The translations under genes and the position numbers were made by a program. From assembly GCA_033763395.1 (NCBI GenBank), contig JANRKQ010000066.1:26718-90717 (forward strand): a stretch of DNA of 64,000 nt, read 5' to 3'. The DNA is from Xiheimicrobium sp033763395. Its GTDB lineage: Bacteria > Myxococcota > Myxococcia > Myxococcales > Myxococcaceae. The notes below the pieces were generated by a model, which did no database searches, was not told where the DNA came from, and was given only the letters and a program-made list of their open reading frames with translations. Shown here piece by piece: positions 16,926-27,246 of this stretch (position 1 is its first letter; each line of letters starts with the position of its first letter).

Positions 16926-19293
16926 GCCCACGCCCTCGAGCGCGAAGTCCACGGCGCCTGCCACAGCGAAAGGAGCGCCGGAGGGCCCGGTGACGCCGCT
17001 CCACCAGCCGCTCCTCCACGAGTCGGGGCTGAAGCACACCAGCGGTGAAGCGAAGTACGTCGACGACCTGCCGGCTCCGCACGGGCTGCTCGTCGCCCAG
17101 GTCGTCACCTCACCCGTTGCGCACGCGCGCATTCGGCGGCTCGACACCGTCGCCCCGCTCACCGTGCCGGGCGTCGTGGCCGTGTTCAGCGCCAACGACG
17201 TGCCCGGAACCAACGACGTGGGCCCCGTCATTCACGACGAAGAGCTCTTCGCGCACGACACCGTTCGTTACCTCGGTCAGTCCATCGCGCTCGTCGTCGG
17301 TGAGTCGTACGAGGCGTGCCGGCGAGGCGTGGCCGCGGTGAAGCTCGAGCTCGAGCCGCTCCCCGGCATCGTCACCCTCGACGAGGCGATCGCGAAGGGC
17401 AGCTTCCTCTCGAAGGATCACTTCCTGCGGCGCGGTGACGCGGCGGCGGCGCTCGCGAAGGCGCCCGTGCGCTTTCAGGGCGAGGTGCGCACCGGCGGGC
17501 AGGATCATTTCTACCTCGAGACGCAGTGCACGCTGGCGATCCCCGAAGAGGGGCCCTCGGTGCGCCTGGTGTCGTCGACCCAGCACCCGAGCGAGGTGCA
17601 GACGATCGTCTCGCAGGTGCTGGGCTGGGGCCGGCACCAGATCGTCGTCGAGGTGCCGCGCATGGGCGGCGGGTTTGGCGGCAAGGAGACGCAGGCCGCT
17701 CCGTACGCCGCGATGGCCGCGCTCGCCGCGGTGCGCACCGGGCGCCCCGTGAAGGTGTGGCTCAACCGCGACCAGGACATGATGTGGACGGGCAAGCGCC
17801 ACCCGTTCCTCACGCGCTTCGACGTCGGCTTCACCATCGACGGCCAGCTGCTCGCCCTCGACGCCGAGCTCTTCGCCGACGGCGGCTTCAGCACCGACCT
17901 GTCGCGGGCGATCCTCGATCGGGCGCTGTTCCACATCGACAACACGTACTTCCTGCCCGACGTCTCGGTGCGCGGGCACGTCGCGAAGACGAACCTGCCG
18001 TCGAACACCGCCTTCCGCGGCTTCGGCGGGCCCCAGGGCATGGCCGTCATCGAAGACATCATGTCGCGCGCGGCCGAGCGGCTTCAGCTCGACCCGGTGG
18101 AGCTGCGCCGCAAGAACTTCTACGGCCCCGCCCCGCGCAACCTCACGCCCTTCTGGCAGGAGGTGAAGGACGCGCGGACCGAGCGGCTGTGGGCCGAGCT
18201 GCTCGCCTCGAGTGACTACGCCGCGCGCCGGCGGCAGGTCGACGCCTTCAACGCCTCACACCGCCACGCGAAGCGCGGGCTCGCCATCACTCCGGTGAAG
18301 TTCGGCATCAGCTTCACCACCTCGTTCCTCAACCAGGCGGGCGCCTTCGTCGTCGTGTACGCCGATGGCTCGGTGCAGCTGAACCACGGCGGCACCGAGA
18401 TGGGGCAGGGGCTCCACACGAAGATGTTGGCCATCGCCGCCCACGAGCTCGGGCTGGGGCCCGAGCGGATTCGGGTGATGACGACGGCCACCGACAAGGT
18501 GCCCAACACGTCGGCCACGGCGGCCTCGAGCGGCTCGGACCTGAACGGCTTCGCGGTGAAGCAGGCCTGCGAGACGGTGCGGGAGCGGCTGCGGCCCGTC
18601 GCGGCCCGACTGCTGGGCGTGCCGGCCGACACCGCGAGCGGCATTCTTTTCGCCGGTGGGCGGGTCTTCCTCGGCAGCCGGCCCGAGCTCGCGCTGCCCT
18701 TCGAGAAGGTGACGCAGGAGGCCTACCTCGCGCAGGTGTCGCTCTCGGCCACCGGGTACTACCGGACGCCCGACATCCACTTCGACAAGGCCACTGGACG
18801 GGGCAAGCCGTTCCACTACTTCGCGTACGGCGCGGCGGTGTGCGAGGTCGAGGTGAGCGGCCTCACCGGCGAGCACCGGTTGCGGCGCGTCGACATCCTC
18901 CACGACGTGGGGGCCTCGCTCGTGCCCACCATCGACCGCGGGCAGGTCGAAGGGGGCTTCTTGCAGGGCTGGGGCTGGCTCACCGTCGAAGAGGTGCGCT
19001 TCGACGACAAGGGCTTCCTCCGCACCCACTCGCCCGACACCTACAAGATCCCCGCGTTCGGTGACGCGCCCGTCGACTTTCGCGTCGCGCTCCTCGAGAA
19101 CGCTGCGCAGGACGCGACGATTCATGGCTCGAAGGCCGTGGGCGAGCCGCCCCTCATGCTCGCGCTGTCGGCCGTCGCCGCGCTGCGGGACGCGGTGGCG
19201 GGCTTCGGGCCCAGGGGGCGGGAGGTGCGGTTGTCGATGCCGTGCACACCCGAGGCGGTGCTGTTCGCGGTCGAAGCCGCGCGCGCACCCTGA
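16918..19293 (+). CDS. xdhB: Xanthine dehydrogenase, molybdenum-binding subunit
   Basis: The 791-residue catalytic subunit that carries the molybdopterin cofactor. Recognisable family landmarks are the N-terminal hammerhead domain (HTSGEAKYVDDLP), GQDHFYLETQ, the glycine loop MGGGFGGKET, FRGFGGPQG, GTEMGQGLHTK, and the C-terminal GSKAVGEPPLMLALS holding the conserved catalytic glutamate. The ATG at 16918 lies inside the end of xdhA. The usual third gene xdhC, which inserts the sulfurated cofactor, is not next to it and was not found in the window. Substrate is assigned by family; relatives oxidise other purines or aldehydes. Confidence 0.93.
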   Translation: MAEPTPSSAKSTAPATAKGAPEGPVTPLHQPLLHESGLKHTSGEAKYVDDLPAPHGLLVAQVVTSPVAHARIRRLDTVAPLTVPGVVAVFSANDVPGTNDVGPVIHDEELFAHDTVRYLGQSIALVVGESYEACRRGVAAVKLELEPLPGIVTLDEAIAKGSFLSKDHFLRRGDAAAALAKAPVRFQGEVRTGGQDHFYLETQCTLAIPEEGPSVRLVSSTQHPSEVQTIVSQVLGWGRHQIVVEVPRMGGGFGGKETQAAPYAAMAALAAVRTGRPVKVWLNRDQDMMWTGKRHPFLTRFDVGFTIDGQLLALDAELFADGGFSTDLSRAILDRALFHIDNTYFLPDVSVRGHVAKTNLPSNTAFRGFGGPQGMAVIEDIMSRAAERLQLDPVELRRKNFYGPAPRNLTPFWQEVKDARTERLWAELLASSDYAARRRQVDAFNASHRHAKRGLAITPVKFGISFTTSFLNQAGAFVVVYADGSVQLNHGGTEMGQGLHTKMLAIAAHELGLGPERIRVMTTATDKVPNTSATAASSGSDLNGFAVKQACETVRERLRPVAARLLGVPADTASGILFAGGRVFLGSRPELALPFEKVTQEAYLAQVSLSATGYYRTPDIHFDKATGRGKPFHYFAYGAAVCEVEVSGLTGEHRLRRVDILHDVGASLVPTIDRGQVEGGFLQGWGWLTVEEVRFDDKGFLRTHSPDTYKIPAFGDAPVDFRVALLENAAQDATIHGSKAVGEPPLMLALSAVAALRDAVAGFGPRGREVRLSMPCTPEAVLFAVEAARAP

Positions 19294-19320
19294 CCGAACA
19301 TTCGAGGCCTGGAGGACCGC

Positions 19321-19617
19321 ATGGCGAGCCGACGACGAGCACGTGCAGCGAAGAAGCCGGGCCGCAAGGGCCCGTCGAAGGCGCGCCCACCGGCCAGGTC
19401 GCCGCGGGCCAAGCCATCGAAGAAGGCGCCCCGTGCCGGCACGAAGCCGAAGCGGACCGCGAAGCGCGGCCCTGGATCCCGCTCCACGCGCTCGACGTCA
19501 CGGCGCGCGCCGGCGCCAGTCGCGTTCGACGAGGCCGAGACCCAGAAGGTGAGCGCGGCCGAGGTTGTCGAGGACATCGAGATTCAGCTGTCGCTCGACC
19601 TGCTCCCCAACCGCTGA
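19321..19617 (+). CDS. Small Arg/Lys-rich protein with a conserved-looking acidic tail
   Basis: A 98-residue protein. The first 70 residues are almost all Ala, Lys, Arg, Pro and Ser (pI very high), resembling histone H1-like or other nucleic-acid-binding tails. The last 30 residues switch to an acidic, hydrophobic segment (VVEDIEIQLSLDLLPNR). A strong ribosome site GGAGG sits 8 bases before the ATG, which argues that it is a real gene. It lies 27 bases after xdhB on the same strand and ends three bases from the stop of the convergent Cys-rich gene. A DNA- or RNA-binding role is plausible from composition only. Confidence 0.6.
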   Translation: MASRRRARAAKKPGRKGPSKARPPARSPRAKPSKKAPRAGTKPKRTAKRGPGSRSTRSTSRRAPAPVAFDEAETQKVSAAEVVEDIEIQLSLDLLPNR

Positions 19618-19619
19618 CG

Positions 19620-20930
19620 TCACATGCAGGAGCCGTTGGCCTGGCACTGCTGGCCCATCGGGCACGCGGCGAGACTGCCGTTGTTGCAGTTGGGGCGGCA
19701 GTACCCGACGAGCGCCCCGGGGGTGGGCGCCAGCGCGCAGACGTAGCCCGTGCGGCAGGTCGACTGGCCGGTGCCCGGGCCGGGGCAGGTGCTCCGGCAC
19801 GAGCTCGCCATCATCCCGAAGACCGGCTCGGTGACGCACACGCCCGAGGCGCAGGGCTGGTTCGGCCCACAGGTGGCGGTGCAGTAGCCGCCCGGGTAGC
19901 CCGAGGGCTGGCCGAACGGAGACTCCTCGAGGCAGGTGCCATCACACACGCTCATCGCGGTGCAGGCGCTGCCAGCCGGAAGGATTGGAGGCGTCCCCCC
20001 ATCGGGAAGCAGGTTGGGCAGACACACGCCACTGCGGCAGCTCGTCCCGCCCTGGCACTGCTGACACATCGCGCCCGCCAGGCCGCAGGTGAAGTTCGTC
20101 TGCTGCATGACGCAGCGGCCGAACGCGCAGCACCCAGTGGGGCATGACACCGCGTCGCAGGAGCCCGGCATGCCACCGTCGGTGCCTCCGCCGCCCTGAC
20201 AGGTGCCGCCCACGCAGCGCGTCCCACCGGGGCACTGCTGGCACATGTTGCCGCCCGTCCCGCAGGCGAAGGTCTGCTGCTGCGCCGGAGGAACGCAGCG
20301 ACCGAACCCGCAGCACCCGGAAGCGCAGGTGACGGGGCCGCACGCCTGCGCGGGCTGGCACGTGCCGTTGATGCAGTCCTGGCCCATGGGGCACTGGCTG
20401 CACATCGCGCCACCCTGTCCGCACGCGAGGCCACTCTGCATCGACGGGGCGACGCAGAAGTTCCGGGGGGCGCAGCAGCCCGAGCAGGTGCCCGGCCCGC
20501 AGGCGCCCATCACGCAGGCGCCGTTGACGCACTGCTCTCCGGTGCCGCAGCGCACGCACCGGTTCCCCGCCGCGCCGCAGGCCAGGGGCGAGTCGCCAGG
20601 CTGGCACTGCCCGCCGCCCGTTCGGCAGCCGCACGTGCCGCCGTCGACGGCCGAGCCACCTGCCGTTCCGCCAGCCGCGCCACCCGCCATGCCCCCGCCG
20701 GTCGCGCTTCCTCCGCCCGCGCCCCCACCCGTCGAGCCAGCGTCCGTGGTGTCGCCGGCGTCGACGGTCGAACCACCCGCCGCGCCGCCGTCAGGCGTCC
20801 GGCAGCGGAAGTCGACGCACGTCTGCCCCGCCATGCAGTCGGCGTCGGTCGCGCACTGTGCCTCGCCGACGGGGTTGAAGCACGCGCTCGCCAGCGCCAC
20901 GAACCAGAGCCCTGCGACGATGGTCCTCAT
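19620..20930 (-). CDS. Cys-rich lipoprotein with tandem Cys modules
   Basis: A 436-residue lipoprotein: signal peptide MRTIVAGLWFVALASAC, acylated Cys at 17. A Gly/Ala/Thr-rich linker (about residues 55-95) leads to three tandem modules of about 55 residues, each with a GCC pair and a pattern like ACGxGGxMCxQCP followed by C(x)NGTC. The N-terminal DADCMAGQTCVDFRC and C-terminal CPMGQQCQANGSCM are further small disulfide units. Such secreted Cys-rich proteins are common in Myxococcota and have no assigned function. ATG at 20930 is chosen because it gives the lipobox. Confidence 0.8.
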   Translation of the reverse strand: MRTIVAGLWFVALASACFNPVGEAQCATDADCMAGQTCVDFRCRTPDGGAAGGSTVDAGDTTDAGSTGGGAGGGSATGGGMAGGAAGGTAGGSAVDGGTCGCRTGGGQCQPGDSPLACGAAGNRCVRCGTGEQCVNGACVMGACGPGTCSGCCAPRNFCVAPSMQSGLACGQGGAMCSQCPMGQDCINGTCQPAQACGPVTCASGCCGFGRCVPPAQQQTFACGTGGNMCQQCPGGTRCVGGTCQGGGGTDGGMPGSCDAVSCPTGCCAFGRCVMQQTNFTCGLAGAMCQQCQGGTSCRSGVCLPNLLPDGGTPPILPAGSACTAMSVCDGTCLEESPFGQPSGYPGGYCTATCGPNQPCASGVCVTEPVFGMMASSCRSTCPGPGTGQSTCRTGYVCALAPTPGALVGYCRPNCNNGSLAACPMGQQCQANGSCM

Positions 20931-21021
20931 CACTGCACCTCGAACAAGCGGGTTCGGCCGTCCCCGATGGGCCCGAGTCACAGCACCGGCGCGCCCCTCG
21001 CGCAAGCCGTGAGGCCGTGGC

Positions 21022-22434
21022 TCACGTCAACAGCTGGCGGAACCCCAGGTACAGCGCGCCCGACAGGAGCATCGAGACGGGCAGCGTCAAGAGCCAGGCG
21101 AGGGCGATGCTCCGCACCGTGCTCGCGTTGAGCCCCGATCGATGCGCCACCATCGTGCCGGCGATGCCCGACGACAGCACGTGCGTGGTGCTCACCGGCA
21201 GCCCCGACACCGACGCCAGCCCGATGGCCGTCGCCGCGACGAGCTCGGCCGACATGCCCTGGGCGTAGGTGAGGTGGCTCTTGCCGATCTTCTCGCCCAC
21301 CGTCACCACGATGCGCTTCCACCCCACCATCGTGCCGATGCCCAGCGCGAGCGCGATGGCCACCAGCACCCATGACGGCGCGTATTCGGTGAGGCTGCGC
21401 AGATCCTTGCGGTGCTGGTCGAGCGCCTTGCGCTCCTCAGGCGTGAGGCCCAGGTGCCCGCGCTCGAGGAGGAGCGAGAGGCTGCGGTCGGCCAGGAGGA
21501 TGTCCTGCCGCACCGGAAACCGTGCGTCCTTGTCGAGGGCCGAGACCGACCCCGCCGCGCCCAGTCGCCGAATCAGGTCGTCCAATTCGCTCGTCGCCTT
21601 CGCGATCTCCTGCTGGCCCTGCTCGTCGCCGTGCGCCTTCATCGACTCGATGAGGGCCTGGGCCGCCGCGCGGGTGCGCTCCACGGCCGCGCCATCGGCG
21701 TCGGGCCGCAGGGCGAAGTTCGCCGGCAGCAGGCCCATGAGGATGAGCATCACCAGGCCGACCCCCTTCTGCCCGTCGTTCGAGCCGTGCGCGAAGCTGA
21801 CCGCCGAGCAGGTGCCGATGAGGATCGCTCGCGTGCCGGGGGGCGGAGGCGCCTCGCCCTTCGGTGCTTCGAGCAGCGCCGGGTTCTTCGTGTAGCGGCG
21901 GATCAACGCGAAGAGCGCGAACGCGCTGCCAAAGCCGACGAGGGGGCTCACCAGCAGCGACAGGCCGATCTCCTGCGCCTTGCTCCAGTTGACGCCGTCG
22001 CCGAAGACGTGGCCCGCGGTCAACGAGTTCGCCAGGCCCACCCCGAGGATCGACCCGATGAGGGTGTGCGAGCTCGACGACGGCAGGCCGAAGTACCAGG
22101 TGCCCAGGTTCCAACCGATGGCCGCCACCAGCAGCGCGAGCACCATCGCCAGCCCGGCGCCCGGTCCGCTCGACACCAGCAACTCGACGGGCAACAGCTT
22201 GATGATGCCCATCGCCACGCCGATGCCACCGGCGAAGACGCCCGAGAAGTTGAAGAGGCCCGACAGCACGACCGCCACCCGGGGCTTGAGCGAATTCGTG
22301 TAGATGACGGTGGCGACGGCGTTGGCCGTGTCGTGGAAGCCGTTGACGAACTCGAAGCCGAGCGCCACCAGCAGGCAGACGAACAACAGCACCGTCGAGC
22401 CCGTCGAGAGCGAATGATCGAAGAGGGCTTCCAT
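21022..22434 (-). CDS. pit: Low-affinity inorganic phosphate transporter (Pit family)
   Basis: A 470-residue inner-membrane symporter taking up metal-phosphate with protons. The two family signature repeats are visible: N-terminal GFEFVNGFHDTANAVAT and LPSSSSHTLIGSILG, and in the second half AHGSNDGQKGVG plus GLPVSTTHVLSS. Hydrophobic helices flank a hydrophilic central loop (about residues 245-365) that is longer than in E. coli PitA and rich in charged residues. No phoU-like regulator gene is adjacent. The 91 bases before the next gene hold no recognisable site. Confidence 0.93.
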   Translation of the reverse strand: MEALFDHSLSTGSTVLLFVCLLVALGFEFVNGFHDTANAVATVIYTNSLKPRVAVVLSGLFNFSGVFAGGIGVAMGIIKLLPVELLVSSGPGAGLAMVLALLVAAIGWNLGTWYFGLPSSSSHTLIGSILGVGLANSLTAGHVFGDGVNWSKAQEIGLSLLVSPLVGFGSAFALFALIRRYTKNPALLEAPKGEAPPPPGTRAILIGTCSAVSFAHGSNDGQKGVGLVMLILMGLLPANFALRPDADGAAVERTRAAAQALIESMKAHGDEQGQQEIAKATSELDDLIRRLGAAGSVSALDKDARFPVRQDILLADRSLSLLLERGHLGLTPEERKALDQHRKDLRSLTEYAPSWVLVAIALALGIGTMVGWKRIVVTVGEKIGKSHLTYAQGMSAELVAATAIGLASVSGLPVSTTHVLSSGIAGTMVAHRSGLNASTVRSIALAWLLTLPVSMLLSGALYLGFRQLLT

Positions 22435-22487
22435 CGGCGCCCCGTCAAGAGAGGCGAACCCGGCCCGGAAGGCCCGTAACGTTTGGG

Positions 22488-23210
22488 TTACGCGGGGGCT
22501 GACGTGCCGTCGAGCATGCGCGCCAGCTCGTCGAGCTCTCCGGGGAGCGCCGCGCGGGCGACGTCGGCGCCGGGCCCGCGCACCAGCCGCTTGGTGAGCG
22601 CGTAGCCGCTCCCGGTGAGGCCAGCGAGGTGCCTGGCGTGCATGAGGGCGGCCGCCATGAGCGACTCGGGCGCGTGCACCACCTCGGCCACGTGCATGCT
22701 GAGCGCCTCATGCGGCGTCAAGATGCGCCCGTGCACCACCAGCTCGGTGAGGCGCGACGACGACACGGCCGCGCGGGCCAGCTCGATGGCGAACGTGGGC
22801 ACGAAGAGGCCGGCGGGCACCTCGTTGAGGCCGAACTTGAACGGTCCGTCGGCGAAGACGCGCAGGTCGGCCGCCAGGGCGAACATGGCGCCCGCGCCCA
22901 GCGCGTGCCCCGACACCGCCGCCACCACCGGTTTCGGGAGGAGGAAGAGCTTCAACACCGCGCTCGCCATCGCGCGCACGACGTCCTTTTTCTCGTCCAT
23001 CGAGAGCGCCGGGAGCGCCTTGAGGTTGAGCCCCGCCGAGAGGTACCCGGGGCGGCCCGTCAGCACCACCGAGAGCGCCCGCGAAGAGGCCACCTCGTCG
23101 AGCGCGGCCTCGAGCGACTGGAACTCCGGCGACAGCACCGCGTTCGCCTTGCCGTCGTCGAGCGAGACGATGGCCACGTCGTGCTCGAAGGTCACCTGCC
23201 AGGTCGCCAT
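22488..23210 (-). CDS. Enoyl-CoA hydratase/isomerase family protein
   Basis: A 240-residue crotonase-fold protein acting on an acyl-CoA thioester. The oxyanion-hole regions are visible (LSAGLNLKAL and SGHALGAGAMFALAADLRV), and FGLNEVPAGL contains the position of the second catalytic glutamate. The first catalytic glutamate of the hydratases (normally in GGGxE) is replaced, since the segment reads GAGAMFALA, so the enzyme may be an isomerase or a hydrolase rather than a hydratase. It sits between the phosphate transporter and a lipoprotein gene, with no fatty-acid oxidation genes nearby. Confidence 0.88.
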   Translation of the reverse strand: MATWQVTFEHDVAIVSLDDGKANAVLSPEFQSLEAALDEVASSRALSVVLTGRPGYLSAGLNLKALPALSMDEKKDVVRAMASAVLKLFLLPKPVVAAVSGHALGAGAMFALAADLRVFADGPFKFGLNEVPAGLFVPTFAIELARAAVSSSRLTELVVHGRILTPHEALSMHVAEVVHAPESLMAAALMHARHLAGLTGSGYALTKRLVRGPGADVARAALPGELDELARMLDGTSAPA

Positions 23211-23237
23211 GAGGAGTCTCCTTGCGAGAAGCGTCGT

Positions 23238-24722
23238 CTACCTGAAGTCCTGTCCGCCGCAGAGGGCGCAGTCGAGCTGAGGCAGCCGGCCGCGCGACAC
23301 CGCCGGCACGTCACCCTCGAGCGAGAAGCCGATGTCTTCGATGCCGAGGGACGGCGCGGGCTCGCCGCGCGCGTCGTACGTCCACTTCGCGCCGGTGCGC
23401 GAGCGGAGCCAGTCGCGGGCCTTCGCCTCGCTCTGCGCGCCCACCACCGAGTGCTCGACGCCGTGGTACCCGCTGACGGGCAACGTCACCACCGTCGTCG
23501 AGGTGCCCAGGGGCAGCGGCAGCCGCCGCACCACCGCGCTCTGCGGGTCGACCCGGTGATCGTCTCCTTCTTCACACTCGTGGAGCAGCCGGATGGGCAT
23601 CGACACCGCGTAGAGCCGCCGGGCGCGCGAGGCGTCGACGACCACCTCGAAGACGGGCTGGGCGTCGTCGAAGCCGGCGGCCTGCAGAAGGGCCCGCTTC
23701 GCCTCGAGCGACTTCGGGGCGGCTCCGGTGCAGGGCTGGCGCACGTCGACGTCGGTGACGCACACCGCCTCGGGGAGCTTCGGCCTGGGGGCGGTCCACA
23801 CGGCGCGCTCGAGCGGGCCGCGGCACCCGTAGGCGAGCCGGGCGCGCCTGGGCACGGCCCACACGCGCTCGAGCGCCGCCGAGGCCACCCAGGACGGCCG
23901 GCGTGCGCGCCAGGCGGCCTCGAGCAGCTTCGCGCGCACGCCCTCCGTGGGGCGCAGCAGGAAGAGGCGATGCCAACGAACGAGGGCGCGGTCGAAGCCC
24001 TCGTCGGTCTCTGGCTCGTTCATCGCCTCGGTCGCCAGCTGGACGGGCTCGAGCGGGGCACGCACCAGGGAGGCCGCGGGCACGACGCCCGACACGGACT
24101 TCCACGTCACCGAGACGGGCTCGGTGCCTGTGGGCCCGAAGTCGACGCGCGCGGCGAGTGACACCGTGACGTTCGCCGTTCCCCCGTCGAGCGCGTCGAC
24201 GGTGACGCGAGTTCCGGCCGGCAACGACGCCAAGACGGCCCCGGGCTTCGCGCCGCGCTTCTTCGGCGGAGCGCGCACGTCGGCCGTGGCGACCCCCACG
24301 AAGGCTTCACCCGGGCCGTCGATGGGCTCGCCAGAGGCGGGCAGCTCGGGCAGCTCGCTCTCGGGCTTCGCCGCCGCTGGCCCCGGCAGACCCCGGCGGC
24401 GCGCGATGGCCGCGACGATGCCGATGTGGAACGCGCTGGGAGCGTTCACCTGCTCGAAGACGCGCACCAGCCGCTCGGGGTCTCGCAGCAAGAGCCGCTG
24501 CAGGGCGCTGTCCCGCACGTCTTCGGCCGACCACCGCGGGTCGTCCGCAAGGCCCGTCGTGGGCACGCCGTCGAGCTCGTCGACGGGGACGGTGACGGTG
24601 GGCGGGCCAGCGTCGACGGGGGGCGCAGCCTCGGCCACGGGCGCCACCTTCGGCGCGACAGGCGGTGGGCGCGGCGGCGCGTCGCAGGCGAGGAGCAACA
24701 CGAGGGGAGCGAGGGAGCGCAT
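23238..24722 (-). CDS. Large lipoprotein with a central SH3-like segment, function unknown
   Basis: A 494-residue protein with a short lipoprotein signal (MRSLAPLVLLLAC, Cys13) and a Pro-rich linker. Residues about 140-200 (VGVATADVRAPP, VLASLPAGTRVTVDAL) look like a bacterial SH3-type domain, often used to contact peptidoglycan or proteins. The rest is unrecognised and contains paired cysteines; the C-terminus ends with CALCGG, a CxxC pair. Divergent from the antiporter gene with 77 bases between starts. Membrane- or wall-associated location is inferred from the lipobox only. Confidence 0.7.
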   Translation of the reverse strand: MRSLAPLVLLLACDAPPRPPPVAPKVAPVAEAAPPVDAGPPTVTVPVDELDGVPTTGLADDPRWSAEDVRDSALQRLLLRDPERLVRVFEQVNAPSAFHIGIVAAIARRRGLPGPAAAKPESELPELPASGEPIDGPGEAFVGVATADVRAPPKKRGAKPGAVLASLPAGTRVTVDALDGGTANVTVSLAARVDFGPTGTEPVSVTWKSVSGVVPAASLVRAPLEPVQLATEAMNEPETDEGFDRALVRWHRLFLLRPTEGVRAKLLEAAWRARRPSWVASAALERVWAVPRRARLAYGCRGPLERAVWTAPRPKLPEAVCVTDVDVRQPCTGAAPKSLEAKRALLQAAGFDDAQPVFEVVVDASRARRLYAVSMPIRLLHECEEGDDHRVDPQSAVVRRLPLPLGTSTTVVTLPVSGYHGVEHSVVGAQSEAKARDWLRSRTGAKWTYDARGEPAPSLGIEDIGFSLEGDVPAVSRGRLPQLDCALCGGQDFR

Positions 24723-24799
24723 GGGCTAACCGACTGCGAGCACACCATGGGCCCGCATCGGTGGGTGCAAATTCGAAGGCGGGTTCCTAGACAGGCGGC

Positions 24800-26797
<1,998 letters not shown>

Positions 26798-26866
26798 GCC
26801 CGTGCGTCGGCGCTCACAGCATGGCCGCGACGAAGCGTTGGAGGCACCGCCCACTGCGCAGGTGCT

Positions 26867-27082
26867 TTGACGGCCACCCCGCCGGTGAGCACCGCGAGGT
26901 CCCTACAGGTGCTCTTCAGTCTGCGCGCCTCTGCCACCGCCAACGGCGGCCACGAGCAGATGGACTTGAACCGCGGTATCGACAACGCCGTCGAGGTCAT
27001 CGTCGCCGAACTCAGGAAGCGGTCGAAGCCGGCCACGGCAAGAAGGGCCAATCGAGCCGCGGCCCGCGCGTCCCTGATGTGA
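26867..27082 (+). pseudogene. Fossil fragment of groEL
   Basis: The 449 bases between the antiporter and the next gene (26798-27246) contain no intact gene, but a short frame translates to MDLNRGIDNAVEVIVAEL followed by RKRSKP (ATG at 26960). This aligns with the apical-intermediate region of GroEL (MDLKRGIDKAV...ELKxLSKP), roughly residues 112-137 of E. coli numbering, with about three quarters of positions identical. The codons just before it (SLRASATANGGHEQ) fit GroEL's GLKAVAAGxNP poorly, and similarity stops after KP. It is best read as a decayed remnant of a chaperonin gene, not a functional ORF. No other groEL or groES sequence was seen nearby. Confidence 0.6.
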
Positions 27083-27246
27083 CAGCAGCGCCTGAGTCGC
27101 CGAGGTGCTGAAGGGCAGGGAACCGAGCGCGCGGCGCCTCTTCTCTCGTCAGGGCTCCGTCGCGTGACTCGTTCGATGGCAGAGCCCATGCCTTGCGTCG
27201 TCCGGTGCGGGAGGGCTCGAGCGGCGACGAGCCCGCTCGCATGGCT

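Noticed and set aside
15402..17231. 609-residue minus-strand frame opposite xdhA
   Set aside because: Antisense shadow of a well-conserved gene.
22449..22487. Terminator hairpin (CCGTAAC ... GTTACG) after the crotonase gene
   Set aside because: Stem is short with a bulge and there is no T-tract on the relevant strand.
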